From: Deinococcus sp. Arct2-2
Lineage (GTDB): Bacteria; Deinococcota; Deinococci; Deinococcales; Deinococcaceae
NCBI RefSeq assembly: GCF_004801315.1
Contig: NZ_SSNW01000002.1
Span: 124,001-188,000, forward strand
Length of the DNA: 64,000 nt
Direction of reading: 5' to 3'
In this document: positions 10,315 through 19,363 of the stretch, one piece after another
Position numbering within the stretch: position 1 is the stretch's first letter
How the letters are laid out: the number at the start of each line of letters is the position of its first letter
Program-made: the position numbers and the translations under genes
The notes under the pieces: model-generated
Databases searched by the model: none
The model's input: the letters and a program-made list of their open reading frames with translations, nothing else
Told to the model about the DNA's origin: nothing

Positions 10315-11437
10315 CTGGAACGACTTCCGGCACGAATTCGGCTCCCTCCGCCGCGCTCGCCGTCTCGGTAATACGCCGCCACGCCTCGCCCATCAGCCAC
10401 GCCGCTTGCTGTCCCAGTGGGGCAAACCGGGGGTCTTGGGTTTGCCCAGCGCGGTAACGGGCATAGATTTGCTGCACGATCACCGCCAGCTTGAAATGCC
10501 CTAGCACCTCGTACCACAGCACGCCCGACACGTCGCGTCCGGATTGGGCGGCGTAGCGTTCCAGGAGGGCTTCACGGGTCAAAAAGCCTTCGGCGCTAGC
10601 GGCAGCCCCTACCCGGCTCTGCTTGCCGCCCGGTTGCTCCGGCATGGCCCAGTAGGTCAGCGTCAGGCCCAGATCGGCCAGTGGGTCGCCCACCGTCGTC
10701 ATCTCCCAGTCCAGCAGCGCCGTCACGTGGGCAGGGTTGGCGGGGTCAACCATCAGATTGTCCAGCTTAAAATCGTTGTGAACGAGGGTGTGTGCGCTCT
10801 CGGTCGGCGTGTGGGCCGTAAGCCAACCGATCACAAGTTCATCCCGCAGTTCGCTCACAGACGGCAAATCGTCGGTTCTGGCCCTGCGCCAACGCCCAGC
10901 CCAGCCTTCCACTTGCCGCCCATTAAAGCCAGCAGCCCGCCCAATGTCGCTGAGGCCCGCCGCCTCAATGTCTACGGCGTGCAGGGCTGCCAAAGTATCG
11001 GCCAGTGCGTAAGAAAGCTTTTGCGGGGCGTCCAAACTCTGTGCCAATTCGGGCGGCATGCGGTCTCGCACGATCAGCCCGTTGCGGCGTTCCATCAGGT
11101 AAAAGGGCGAGCCTAAAATTGCCGGGTCCTCGACCAACAATGCAGGCTTGGGCGCTTGCGGAAACACCGGATACACCCGCTCCAACAACCGGAATTCGCG
11201 GGCCATGTCGTGCGCCCCTTTGGGCACTGGCCCCAGCGGGGCGCGGCGCAGGACATACTCTGTTTGAACGCTGCCTTGCTTCCCTAAGTTCACCAAGTAA
11301 GTCAAGTTGGAAAATCCGCCCGGAAACTGCTCTACGGTGAGGGCGTCCACATCGCCTGCCACACGCCCGCGCAAGGCTTCGCGCAACGCCTCCAACGGCA
11401 GTTCTTCCCCAGCCCGCACCGGAGACGTGTCGGTCAC
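10307..11437 (-). CDS. Phosphotransferase family protein (APH-like kinase; ACAD10/11 N-domain type)
   Basis: A 376-residue aminoglycoside-phosphotransferase-fold protein. The catalytic loop HNDFKLDN is at 220-227, the metal-binding DWE is at 243-245 and the N-lobe has GGFSNLTYLV and the lysine/arginine strand YVLRR. Homologues occur as the N-terminal kinase part of mammalian ACAD10/ACAD11 and as LvaA of the Pseudomonas levulinate pathway, where they phosphorylate 4-hydroxyacyl-CoA. The gene is cotranscribed with an ACAD11-like acyl-CoA dehydrogenase two genes upstream, which supports the same role; antibiotic resistance is unlikely. Its ATG overlaps the SDR stop by 4 bases. Confidence 0.88.
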   Translation of the reverse strand: MTDTSPVRAGEELPLEALREALRGRVAGDVDALTVEQFPGGFSNLTYLVNLGKQGSVQTEYVLRRAPLGPVPKGAHDMAREFRLLERVYPVFPQAPKPALLVEDPAILGSPFYLMERRNGLIVRDRMPPELAQSLDAPQKLSYALADTLAALHAVDIEAAGLSDIGRAAGFNGRQVEGWAGRWRRARTDDLPSVSELRDELVIGWLTAHTPTESAHTLVHNDFKLDNLMVDPANPAHVTALLDWEMTTVGDPLADLGLTLTYWAMPEQPGGKQSRVGAAASAEGFLTREALLERYAAQSGRDVSGVLWYEVLGHFKLAVIVQQIYARYRAGQTQDPRFAPLGQQAAWLMGEAWRRITETASAAEGAEFVPEVVPDE

Positions 11438-12279
11438 GTGCTGCCTTCCGTTCGCGGAGCCTCCGCCGTTTGTATGGCTGCAACTTTGGCGGCTTCTCCC
11501 CCACCAAACGCCTCATGTCCCGCCAGCAAGCCCATCGCTTTTTCACGCAAACGCACCATTTTGCCCATCCATTTTTCGTTGTCGCTGGCCTTCAGTTGTG
11601 CGGCGGGCAACGTGGCTTCGTGCGTCGTGATCAAAAAGCGGTTTTCGCGCAGGGCGGCCAACGTTTTTTCTACCAACTCATCCGTCGTAATTGCCGTCTG
11701 CTGCAAAATCGGCGCATTTTCGATCATGGGTGTCCACACGCCTTCCGGACACAGGGCCGAAACGAAAATGCCCCGGTTGCGGTAGGTAATCCCCAGCCAT
11801 TCGGCAAATGCCAGCGCCGCATGTTTGGTCACGGCGTAGGGCGCGGAATGCAGTTCGGTCAGCAGGCCCGCCGCCGACGCGGTATTCAGGAAGTAGCCTT
11901 CGCCCCGTTCTAGGTAGTGCGGCAACAGTGTGCGGGCGGCCCAGACGTGGCTCATCACGTTTACGCGGTGAATCAGATCCCAGTGCTTGTCCAGCGTTTC
12001 CGGCCCCGCACCGATGGCAATTCCGGCATTCGAGCAGAACAGGTCGATCTGGCCCTCGTTGCCCAATACGTCGTCAATCAGGCGCACCACGTCGGCTTCC
12101 TGCCCCACATCGGCCTGAACAAAGCGTGCCCCAGCTTCAGCCGCCTGTTTCGCGCCCGCTTCCGCTTTCAGGTCAGAGGCAATCACGGTTGCCCCTTCCT
12201 GCACAAATCGCTTCGTCAGCGCCAGCCCGATGCCGCTGGCCGCGCCCGTCACTACGATGATTTTGCCCTTAAACTCCAT
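11434..12279 (-). CDS. SDR family oxidoreductase
   Basis: A 281-residue classical short-chain dehydrogenase. The NAD(P)-binding TGAASGIG is at 11-18, SNAG near 83-86, a serine in NTASAAG near 135 and the catalytic YAVTK at 148-152. The C-terminal part is a little longer than the usual 250 residues. It lies between the acyl-CoA dehydrogenase and the APH-like kinase in the leftward operon, with a one-base gap upstream and a 4-base overlap downstream. A 3-hydroxy- or 4-hydroxyacyl substrate would fit the context; not proven. Confidence 0.9.
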   Translation of the reverse strand: MEFKGKIIVVTGAASGIGLALTKRFVQEGATVIASDLKAEAGAKQAAEAGARFVQADVGQEADVVRLIDDVLGNEGQIDLFCSNAGIAIGAGPETLDKHWDLIHRVNVMSHVWAARTLLPHYLERGEGYFLNTASAAGLLTELHSAPYAVTKHAALAFAEWLGITYRNRGIFVSALCPEGVWTPMIENAPILQQTAITTDELVEKTLAALRENRFLITTHEATLPAAQLKASDNEKWMGKMVRLREKAMGLLAGHEAFGGGEAAKVAAIQTAEAPRTEGST

Positions 12280-12280
12280 C

Positions 12281-13525
12281 CTAGTTCCTCCCCGTCCGGT
12301 ACTCCACGCCCTGCCGTTTCAGTTCCTCTTTCGCCACCGTTTCGGTATGCACGATGTCGGGGCCATCGGCCAGACGCAGCGTGCGGGCCTGCGCGTACAT
12401 GGCGGCCAGCGGGGTGTCTTGGCTCACACCCGCGCCGCCGAACACCTGAATAGCCCGGTCGATGACGCGCAGGGCCACGTTGGGCGCAACCACCTTGATG
12501 GCGGCAATCTGCCCCCGCGCTTCCTTGTTGCCCACCGTATCCATCATGTGCGCGGCGTTCAGGGTCAGCAGGCGGGCCTGATCTATTTCCATGCGGCTCT
12601 GTGCAATCAGTTCGCGCACGTGCTGGTGGGCGGCCAAAGGTTTACCGAACGCCACCCGCGCCCCGGCCCGCGCCACCATAAATTCCAGCGCCCGTTCCGC
12701 TTGCCCGATGAGCCTCATGCAGTGGTGGATGCGTCCTGGCCCCAGTCGTCCCTGCGCGATTTCAAAGCCCCGGCCCTCGCCTAGCAGCAGGTTAGAGGCG
12801 GGCACGCGCACATTCTCGAAGGTCATTTCGGCGTGGCCGTGCGGCGCGTCGTCGTAGCCGAACACGGTCAGCATGCGCGTCACCGTTACGCCGGGCGTGT
12901 CCATCGGCACCAAAATCATGGATTGCTGAAGGTGTTTGGCCGCGTCCGGGTCGGTCTTGCCCATAAAAATGCTGATCTGGCAGCGAGGATCGCCCGCGCC
13001 GCTCGTCCACCATTTCCGCCCATTGATGACGTAGTCGTCACCGTCCCGCACAATGCTGCTCTGAATATTGGTTGCGTCGCTGGAAGCCACTTCGGGTTCG
13101 GTCATGGAGAAGGCCGAGCGAATTTCACCGTTCAGCAGGGGCCGCAGCCACTTCGCCTGCTGTTCGGGCGTGCCGTAGCGGGCCAGCACTTCCATGTTCC
13201 CTGTATCGGGGGCGTTGCAGTTGAAAATTTCGGGTGCCCACCACACGCGGCCCATGATTTCGCACAGCGGCGCATACTCCAAATTGCTGAGGCCGGGGCC
13301 GTATTCGCCCTGCGGGTCGCTGGCAGGCGGCAAAAACAGATTCCATAGCCCCACTTCCCGCGCCTTCGGCTTCAAGTCTTCGATGAGTTGAATATGTTCC
13401 CAGCGGTTGCCCGTATTCACTTGACGGTCAAACTCCGCCTCGTTGGGATACACATGGTCGGTCATAAACTGCGTCAGGCGCGAGCGGAGGTCAGTGGTGC
13501 GCGGAGAAATGTCGAATACGGTCAT
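12281..13525 (-). CDS. Acyl-CoA dehydrogenase family protein (ACAD10/11-like)
   Basis: A 414-residue flavoprotein of the acyl-CoA dehydrogenase family. It has an N-terminal helical part, the FAD/substrate segment [28 protein letters not shown] and the C-terminal [15 protein letters not shown]. Length and features such as [12 protein letters not shown] fit the ACAD11 / LvaC-like subgroup better than the short-chain dehydrogenases, though this is my recognition and not a computed result. Enzymes of this group act with the APH-like kinase encoded in the same operon. It starts inside the end of the thioesterase gene (4-base overlap). Confidence 0.9.
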   Translation of the reverse strand: MTVFDISPRTTDLRSRLTQFMTDHVYPNEAEFDRQVNTGNRWEHIQLIEDLKPKAREVGLWNLFLPPASDPQGEYGPGLSNLEYAPLCEIMGRVWWAPEIFNCNAPDTGNMEVLARYGTPEQQAKWLRPLLNGEIRSAFSMTEPEVASSDATNIQSSIVRDGDDYVINGRKWWTSGAGDPRCQISIFMGKTDPDAAKHLQQSMILVPMDTPGVTVTRMLTVFGYDDAPHGHAEMTFENVRVPASNLLLGEGRGFEIAQGRLGPGRIHHCMRLIGQAERALEFMVARAGARVAFGKPLAAHQHVRELIAQSRMEIDQARLLTLNAAHMMDTVGNKEARGQIAAIKVVAPNVALRVIDRAIQVFGGAGVSQDTPLAAMYAQARTLRLADGPDIVHTETVAKEELKRQGVEYRTGRN

Positions 13526-14004
13526 GGGGACTCCTGTGCTGTGCTGGCTTCGGGTGTAGTTTTGGGTGCTTTGCCGACTGGGGCGATGGTCGCCAGCGCC
13601 ACCGCTACCAGCGTGTCTGTGCCGTCTTGGGTCACGTAGACATCGGCCCGCACCACCACTTGACGCTTCCCGGCCCGCAAGACTTCGCCCCGCGCCCAGA
13701 GAGTTTCGCCGCGTGCGGGGGCCAAAAAGTTCAGTTTGTATTCAGCCGTCACCACGTCTCCGGCCAGGCTGGCAGCAGCCCAAGCGCTCACCGTATCGGC
13801 CAGATACCCGATGATCGCGCCGTGTGCCTGTCCGTGATGCTGCGTCATATTGGGGCGCAGATCGATCTCGATCTCCACTTTGCCCGGCTCGAAGCGTCTC
13901 AGCCGCGTGCCGATCCACTGCGTGAACGCGCTGCCTTCCGCGCCGCGCTGCATCAATTCCTGCGCGGCAGGCGACAGGATGCCGGATGGGTCAGGAGTGG
14001 TCAT
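13522..14004 (-). CDS. PaaI-family hotdog thioesterase
   Basis: A 160-residue single hotdog-fold protein. The PaaI-type signature [21 protein letters not shown] (shown in part: [15 protein letters not shown]) lies near residues 52-70, followed by the beta strands of the fold and a variable C-terminal tail. Members hydrolyse acyl-CoA or aryl-CoA thioesters and often relieve CoA trapping in catabolic operons. It overlaps both neighbours by 4 bases (MaoC gene upstream, acyl-CoA dehydrogenase downstream), so it is firmly part of the leftward operon. Confidence 0.88.
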   Translation of the reverse strand: MTTPDPSGILSPAAQELMQRGAEGSAFTQWIGTRLRRFEPGKVEIEIDLRPNMTQHHGQAHGAIIGYLADTVSAWAAASLAGDVVTAEYKLNFLAPARGETLWARGEVLRAGKRQVVVRADVYVTQDGTDTLVAVALATIAPVGKAPKTTPEASTAQESP

Positions 14005-14459
14005 ACATACACCCGGAACACCGATTCCGCCGTTGCAGCGGGCTTATCGAAGCCTTCCAACTCAACCGTATTCAGCACTGTAATTTGCATGTATCCGGCT
14101 CCAACTTCTGCCGATTGCAACATGGCGCGGTTGCGAAGGCGGCTGCCCACCGGTACAGGCGCGATAAAGCGCACGCGGTTCAGGCCGTAATTGACGGTCA
14201 TGCGCACGCCCTGAATGTCGGGTGCGCCGCCCCGGTTCATAAATTCTCCGGCCAAAAGCGACAGCGTAAGGAAGCCATGCGCGATGGTGGTTCCAAATGG
14301 GCCAGCAGCGGCCCGCTCAGCGTCCACATGAATGAACTGATGGTCGCCCGTCGCATCGGCAAAAGCGTTGATGCGCTCCTGCGTCATCTCGATCCACTCC
14401 GACAGCGCCACTTCCTGCCCGATGTGCTGGGGCAATTCCGAGGCCATGAGCTTAGTCAT
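14001..14459 (-). CDS. MaoC family dehydratase (R-specific enoyl-CoA hydratase-like)
   Basis: A 152-residue single-hotdog MaoC protein. The hydratase 2 motif is visible as DATGDHQFIHVDAERAA with the Asp/His pair near residues 36-41, then FGTTIAHGFLTLSLL. Such proteins add water to enoyl-CoA with R stereochemistry. The start ATG at 14459 overlaps the preceding SDR stop by 4 bases and the end overlaps the thioesterase start by 4, a translationally coupled arrangement. With the upstream SDR it would form a hydratase/dehydrogenase pair. Confidence 0.9.
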   Translation of the reverse strand: MTKLMASELPQHIGQEVALSEWIEMTQERINAFADATGDHQFIHVDAERAAAGPFGTTIAHGFLTLSLLAGEFMNRGGAPDIQGVRMTVNYGLNRVRFIAPVPVGSRLRNRAMLQSAEVGAGYMQITVLNTVELEGFDKPAATAESVFRVYV

Positions 14460-15232
14460 ACGCTGGTAATGCCGCCGTCTACAGCAATGTTTTGCCCAGT
14501 GATATACGCACTCGCATCACTCGCCAGCAGCAGCGCGAGGCCCTTCAGGTCGGCGTCGGTGCCGAGACGGTGCATAGGCGTGGCGGCCAAAATTGCTTGT
14601 TCGCCATATGCGAGCGTGCCTTTGGTCATCTTGGTGGGAAAGTAACCGGGGCAGATGGAATTGACGGTAATGCCGTCCGGGGCGAGTTCGGCGGCCAGCG
14701 TGCGGGTAAAATTGACCACGCCGCCTTTGCTGGTGTTGTAGGCCAGCGTAGGCGTCATGCGGGGGTCGTTGCCCTGCAACCCGGCAACACTGGCAATGTT
14801 GATGATTCGGCCCGCGCCCTGCGGCAACATACAGCGCTTCAGCACGCTCTGGGTGATCAAAAACAGGCCGTTGAGGTTCACATTGATGACTTTCAGCCAA
14901 GCGTCCAGCGGGTGATCTACGGTCGATGCGCCCCACGTCGCCCCGGCGTTGTTCACCAGAATATGAATTGGCCCCACTTCGGCCACGATGCGCTCTACAA
15001 CAGGGTCAATCGTGTCGAACGCACCCAGATCGTTGGCGTACACATGCGCCTCTATGCCCAGCGCGGTCAGGTGCGCCTTGGCTTCATCCAATTCGTTTTG
15101 CTTGCGGGCCGTCAGGACGACTCTCGCCCCATATTCGCCCAACGCTTCAGCAATTTGCAGGCCAAGCCCACGCGAGCCGCCCGTAATCAGGGCGGTTTTT
15201 CCAGTCAAGTCCAGCAGTTCTTTTAGGGCCAT
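14456..15232 (-). CDS. SDR family oxidoreductase, first gene of the acyl-CoA operon
   Basis: A 258-residue classical SDR with TGGSRGLG at 17-24, NNAGA, a serine in NIASVAG, the YNTSKGG catalytic motif and PGYFPTKMT in the substrate loop. It resembles 3-oxoacyl-reductase / gluconate dehydrogenase type SDRs. I chose the ATG at 15232, with GGAGG 5 bases upstream; the longer ORF would start inside the promoter. This is the promoter-proximal gene of the seven-gene operon ending at 9610. Confidence 0.9.
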   Translation of the reverse strand: MALKELLDLTGKTALITGGSRGLGLQIAEALGEYGARVVLTARKQNELDEAKAHLTALGIEAHVYANDLGAFDTIDPVVERIVAEVGPIHILVNNAGATWGASTVDHPLDAWLKVINVNLNGLFLITQSVLKRCMLPQGAGRIINIASVAGLQGNDPRMTPTLAYNTSKGGVVNFTRTLAAELAPDGITVNSICPGYFPTKMTKGTLAYGEQAILAATPMHRLGTDADLKGLALLLASDASAYITGQNIAVDGGITSV

Positions 15233-15274
15233 GTCGCCTCCAGAGCTAGGGTTGTCGGGTTGAGTTGCCCGTGC

Positions 15275-15304
15275 AGCATAACTAGAAATGTACGTGCACG
15301 TCAA
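15275..15304 (-). promoter_or_regulatory. Promoter with palindrome in the spacer, upstream of the acyl-CoA operon
   Basis: Read on the minus strand: TTGACG (15304-15299) then TATGCT (15280-15275), 18 bases between; TTATGC at 17 is an equal reading. The start of the spacer and the -35 overlap hold ACGTGCACGT (15292-15301), a perfect 10-bp palindrome. The 18-base string TTGACGTGCRCGTACATT is shared with the promoter at 18243-18271, so a common repressor of the TetR or similar type is likely. Confidence 0.7.
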
Positions 15305-15352
15305 TTCTGAACGTTAACGGATATTTTGCTCGCCTCTGTAAGAGTTTAAAGT

Positions 15353-15372
15353 TGCTCGTCACGTGACGAGCA
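15353..15372. repeat. CACGTG palindrome, copy 3 (20-bp perfect)
   Basis: Same core and same flanks as copy 2. It lies between the stop of the leftward hydrolase gene (143 bases away) and the -35 box of the acyl-CoA operon promoter (48 bases away). The other roughly 130 bases up to 15515 hold nothing I recognise. Confidence 0.95.
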
Positions 15373-15515
15373 GAGTGATACTGAGGCAAAAGCTCTGTCT
15401 AGCACGCAAAATTTACATGACACACTATGAATTTTGGATATTCGCACACGATATAGACTCTGAGGCTGCCACTCCTTTCCCACGATCTACAATCTCTACC
15501 GCCAACCAACGCCTT

Positions 15516-16379
15516 TCAGTGCTTGCCGATAAAAGCCAACACGTCCCGGTTGAACTCAGTCAACCGTTCCAGCGTTGGAATGTGGCCCGCGCCTGCATAC
15601 GTGATGAATTCTGCTCCCGGAATCTGCGCCGCCAAGTGTTGTCCATTCTCAAAACGCACCAGCGGGTCGGCGTTTCCGTGCAGCACCAGCGTCGGCACAC
15701 GCAAATCAGCAAGTTGGGCCGTCACGTCATGCGTGCGGGTAGAGCGGAATTGGCGGGCGTAACGTTCGGGCGTCAGCGGGCGGTAAGAGGCTGCGGCGGC
15801 GATGGCGTCTAGCGTATCGGGCCGCGCCGCCACGAAATCGGGGGCCATCATCAGGCTATAGGTACTCCGGGCACGTTCGCCCGGAGTCAGGGTGAAGTCG
15901 GGCCGCAGGGCTTCCAGTCCGGCTGGGTCGGGATGCACGTGGCCCGCACCGCCCGCTGAAGTCGCCACCAACGTCAGGCTCCGCACTACTTCTGGGTGCC
16001 GCACGGCCAAATTCAGTCCCACGAACCCGCCCATGCTGATGCCGACAATGTGCGCTGGCGCGGCGTTCACGGCCCGCAAGAGTGCAGCGGCGTCATCGGC
16101 CTGGTCAGTGGTGGAGTAGTCGGCGTCTACGGGGTCGCTGTCGCCCGTATCCCGGTGATCCAAACTCAGGGCACGGTAAGTCTGCCCGAACACAGGGAGT
16201 TGTAAGCGCCAGCCGAGGCGGTTGCTGCCCAGTCCGGTCAAAAATAGGACGTTGCCCTGTGGGTGTTCGGGGGTGATTTCATCATAAGCGAGGCTATGTG
16301 CGCCAACACTGACGCGCTTTGGGGCAGGAATATGCGGGTGAGTTTGAGCCGTGTTGGGGCTAGAAATATCTTGGGTCAT
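15516..16379 (-). CDS. Alpha/beta hydrolase
   Basis: A 287-residue hydrolase. The nucleophile elbow GISMGG places Ser115; the acid is probably in HGNADPLV and the His in GAGHIPTLE near the C-terminus, a full catalytic triad. The oxyanion strand FLTGLGSNRLGW and LSLDHRDTGDSD are typical of the family. The start codon overlaps the stop of the upstream acyl-CoA dehydrogenase (TAATG), so both are one transcript. It may hydrolyse an acyl ester or enol-lactone; no substrate can be assigned. Confidence 0.9.
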   Translation of the reverse strand: MTQDISSPNTAQTHPHIPAPKRVSVGAHSLAYDEITPEHPQGNVLFLTGLGSNRLGWRLQLPVFGQTYRALSLDHRDTGDSDPVDADYSTTDQADDAAALLRAVNAAPAHIVGISMGGFVGLNLAVRHPEVVRSLTLVATSAGGAGHVHPDPAGLEALRPDFTLTPGERARSTYSLMMAPDFVAARPDTLDAIAAAASYRPLTPERYARQFRSTRTHDVTAQLADLRVPTLVLHGNADPLVRFENGQHLAAQIPGAEFITYAGAGHIPTLERLTEFNRDVLAFIGKH

Positions 16380-18175
16380 TAGAACCAGTCCTCCTGCATA
16401 TCGAAGGTGGTCCGGTCTGCTGCCGCAAGAAGATCGGCGTGGGCCTTCACCTTGGGCAGTTCATACACGGCAAAAAAGCGGGCCGCTTGAAGTTTGCCCC
16501 GGTAGAAATTGGCGTCGGTGGGCTTGGCATGTCCCAAAGCGCGGGCGGCGGCGTTGGCTTGCCTCAGCCACATCCAGCCGATCACGGTATGCCCCAGCAT
16601 TTCCAGCGCACTGTTGGCGTTCGCCAAAAATAGGTCGGGGCCGAGGTCGGCGGCTTTGCCCAAAATCGCGTGAATGGCCTTGCCGTTTTGGGCCAACGCA
16701 ATCGTCAGCGCGGCGCGGATTTCGGCCACGCCTTCCAACCCTTCCGAGGCAGCCACTTCTGTCTGAATCTGGCCCAGCAGCACGTCTAACGCGCGCCCGC
16801 TCGCCTGCGTCAGCTTGCGCCCCAGCAGGTCGTTGCCCTGAATGCCTTCGGTACCTTCGTGAATGGGATTCAGGCGGTTATCGCGGTAGAGCTGTTCTAC
16901 CGGATAGTCACGGGTGTAGCCTGCGCCGCCGAGGACTTGAATGGCGTCACTGAGGGCTTCTTGACTGTATTTGCTGGGCCAACTTTTTACGATGGGCGTC
17001 AGCAGATCCAGCAGCAGGCTTGTATCGGTGCGGCGGTCTTCAGGGCCAGTCGTCAGGTCGTCCACGAGGCTGGACGCATACAGCCCCAGCGCCAATCCGC
17101 CTTCTACAAACGCCTTTTGCCGCAGCAGCAAGCGCCTGACATCGGCGTGTCCGATGATGGGAATGGCTTGGCTTTCCGGGTTGCGGTCGGCGGCGGGGCG
17201 GCCCTGCCTGCGCTCGCGGGCGTACTCCACACTCGCCATGTATCCGGCGTAGCCCAGCATCACTGCGCCCATTCCCACACCGATTCGGGCCTCGTTCATC
17301 ATATGGAACATGTAGGCCAGCCCGCGCCCCGCTTCGCCCACCAATTCGCCGATGCTGTCGCCGCCCTCGCCAAAATTAAGCAGCGTATTGGAGGTGCCCC
17401 GGTAGCCCATTTTGTGATTCAGGCCCGCCAGCACCACGTTATTCGGCTCGCCCACGTTGCCGTCAGCTTGCACCCGGTAGCGCGGCACGATAAACAGACT
17501 GATGCCCTTGACGCCCGCCGGAGCGCCCTTGACGCGGGCCAGCACCAGATGAACGATGTTCTCTGACAGTTCGTGTTCGCCGCCCGAAATCCACATCTTG
17601 CTGCCGCGTATGGAATAGGTGCCGTCTTCCAGCGGCGTGGCAGACGTCGTAATGTCGGCCAATCCTGATCCCGCCTGCGGTTCAGATAAAGCCATCGTAC
17701 CGAACCAGCGGCCTTCCAGCAGCGGCAACATATATTTTTGCTGCTGTTCTGCGCTGGCAAATTCGCGCTGAAGATTGGCATTACCGATGGTCAGAAAGGG
17801 ATAGCCGCTGGTGGCGATATTGGCCGCCTGAAAGTGGGCCATCACTGCTTGCACGATGACCCACGGCAGTTGCAGGCCGCCCAATTCTTCGTCGTGGTGG
17901 GCGCTGAGAAACCCGGCTTCGCGGAAGGCGTTTACCGCCTGCTGTGCGCCGGGCACCAGCCGGACTTTGCCGTTTTCTACGTGTGGTTCATTCAGGTCGG
18001 CTTCGCGGGCGTGGGGCAAAAAGTGGCGTTCGGCCACCGTATAGGCCAGTCCCAAAATGTCTTCGTAGTCGGCGCGAGATTGCCCCGCGAACCGCGTGCG
18101 GGCGGGCAGGTCGGCGCTGCTCAGCACTTCAAATAACTGAAAATTCAGGTCACGTTTGCTCAGAAAGGGGGCCAT
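16379..18175 (-). CDS. Acyl-CoA dehydrogenase, long form (about 600 residues)
   Basis: A 598-residue acyl-CoA dehydrogenase with an N-terminal extension and an extra C-terminal domain, the architecture of the FadE5/AidB-like long group. Visible are ALSEPQAGSGLADI and KMWISGGEHE in the middle domain, and the flavin/active-site region QVLGGAGYTRDYPVEQLYRDNRLNPIHEGT (here only partly quoted: GGAGYTRDYPVEQ, IHEGTEGIQ), where Glu in HEGTEG fits the catalytic base. I chose the ATG at 18175 (GAGGTG upstream); the longer frame starts within the -35 box. Its promoter shares its spacer palindrome with the SDR operon. Confidence 0.92.
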   Translation of the reverse strand: MAPFLSKRDLNFQLFEVLSSADLPARTRFAGQSRADYEDILGLAYTVAERHFLPHAREADLNEPHVENGKVRLVPGAQQAVNAFREAGFLSAHHDEELGGLQLPWVIVQAVMAHFQAANIATSGYPFLTIGNANLQREFASAEQQQKYMLPLLEGRWFGTMALSEPQAGSGLADITTSATPLEDGTYSIRGSKMWISGGEHELSENIVHLVLARVKGAPAGVKGISLFIVPRYRVQADGNVGEPNNVVLAGLNHKMGYRGTSNTLLNFGEGGDSIGELVGEAGRGLAYMFHMMNEARIGVGMGAVMLGYAGYMASVEYARERRQGRPAADRNPESQAIPIIGHADVRRLLLRQKAFVEGGLALGLYASSLVDDLTTGPEDRRTDTSLLLDLLTPIVKSWPSKYSQEALSDAIQVLGGAGYTRDYPVEQLYRDNRLNPIHEGTEGIQGNDLLGRKLTQASGRALDVLLGQIQTEVAASEGLEGVAEIRAALTIALAQNGKAIHAILGKAADLGPDLFLANANSALEMLGHTVIGWMWLRQANAAARALGHAKPTDANFYRGKLQAARFFAVYELPKVKAHADLLAAADRTTFDMQEDWF

Positions 18176-18242
18176 AAGAGCTTCACCTCGGATCAGAATG
18201 GGGGGGCTAGGGTTGTCAGGGTTGTCGTGCGGGTTCAGCGGT

Positions 18243-18271
18243 AGCATGTCAGGAATGTACGCGCACGTCAA
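18243..18271 (-). promoter_or_regulatory. Promoter with the same spacer motif, upstream of the long acyl-CoA dehydrogenase
   Basis: On the minus strand, TTGACG (18271-18266) and CATGCT (18248-18243) are 17 bases apart; the spacer begins TGCGCGTACATT, almost identical to the promoter at 15275-15304. The motif is about 30 bases upstream of a TAGAGT -10 candidate (18300-18305) for the rightward quinone oxidoreductase, so one regulator could control both directions. Confidence 0.7.
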
Positions 18272-18355
18272 TTTGTAACCTGCGCGGATATCTCCGGGTT
18301 AGAGTTGAGCCAACGTGCAGGCCCGTTTCTTTCTGTTCTCCCCGGAGGTTTTGCC

Positions 18356-19363
18356 ATGACTGTTCCCCAACCTGATGAAAGCAACACTTACCAAGCCGTG
18401 CTGTGCCAAGCCTTCGACGAACCCGAAACTCTGACGGTGGAACCTCGGCCCATGCCCGTCCCCGGCCCCGGCGAAGTGCTGATTGCCGTGCGTGCTGCGG
18501 GTGTCAACTACCCCGATGCGCTGATGGTACAGGGCCTCTATCAGGTGCGCCCACCACTGCCGTTTGTGCCGGGGGCCGAGGCTGCGGGCGTTGTGGCAGC
18601 GGTAGGGGAGGGCGTGACTCATCTGGCGGTGGGCGTGCGGGTAGCGGCCTTTACGGGTACGGGTGCCTTCGCCTCGCACCTGATCGCCCCGGCCCATGCC
18701 GTGATGCCCATCCCCGACAGCATGGACTTTGACGTGGCCGCCTGCTTGCCGCTGGCTTACGGCACGTCTATGCACGCCCTGTCTGACCGTGCTGCACTCA
18801 AGGCTGGAGAAACCCTCTTGGTCTTGGGCGCGGCGGGCGGCGTGGGCCTCGCAGCGGTGGCGATTGGCAAGGCCATGGGAGCGCGGGTCATCGCGGCGGC
18901 AGGCACCGATGAAAAGGTGAAGCTGTGCTTGGAGCACGGAGCCGATGCAGGGATCAACTATAGCTCTGGCAACCTGCGCGACGAACTGAAAGCCCTCACC
19001 GACGGCAAAGGCCCGGACGTCATTTTTGATCCGGTGGGCGGCGACTTCACAGAAACCGCGTTCCGGTCTATCGGCTGGGGTGGGCGCTTGCTGGTGGTGG
19101 GGTTTGCGGCGGGCGGCGTACCCAAGCTGCCGCTCAACTTGCCGCTCCTCAAAGGGGCGTCGGTGGTGGGCGTGTTCTGGGGCGAGTTTGCCCGCCGCAA
19201 TCCTCGCGGCAACGCTGCGAATCTGGCGCAGTTGGCAGGCTGGGTGGTGGACGGCACCTTGCGGCCCTTTGTCAGCGCCCGCTATTCCTTGGAGCGCACG
19301 CCGGAAGCCCTCCGTGCCCTACTGAACCGAGAAGTCACGGGCAAAGTGGTGGTCACGCCTTGA
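18356..19363 (+). CDS. NADPH:quinone oxidoreductase family protein (zinc-free MDR)
   Basis: A 335-residue medium-chain reductase of the quinone reductase (QOR) subgroup. An N-terminal catalytic domain with GVNYPDALM is followed by the nucleotide-binding domain with GAAGGVGLAAVAIG near residue 153 and the conserved DVIFDPVGGD. No structural zinc Cys cluster is present. The ATG at 18356 has GGAGG 8 bases upstream. The MerR-family gene starts within its stop codon. Divergent from the long acyl-CoA dehydrogenase; it could act on enones or enoyl thioesters, but quinone/aldehyde detoxification is equally possible. Confidence 0.9.
   Translation: MTVPQPDESNTYQAVLCQAFDEPETLTVEPRPMPVPGPGEVLIAVRAAGVNYPDALMVQGLYQVRPPLPFVPGAEAAGVVAAVGEGVTHLAVGVRVAAFTGTGAFASHLIAPAHAVMPIPDSMDFDVAACLPLAYGTSMHALSDRAALKAGETLLVLGAAGGVGLAAVAIGKAMGARVIAAAGTDEKVKLCLEHGADAGINYSSGNLRDELKALTDGKGPDVIFDPVGGDFTETAFRSIGWGGRLLVVGFAAGGVPKLPLNLPLLKGASVVGVFWGEFARRNPRGNAANLAQLAGWVVDGTLRPFVSARYSLERTPEALRALLNREVTGKVVVTP

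Noticed and set aside
10307..11437. Antibiotic resistance by aminoglycoside phosphotransferase
   Set aside because: The APH fold is there, but the operon is acyl-CoA metabolism and the sequence resembles the ACAD10/11 kinase domain.
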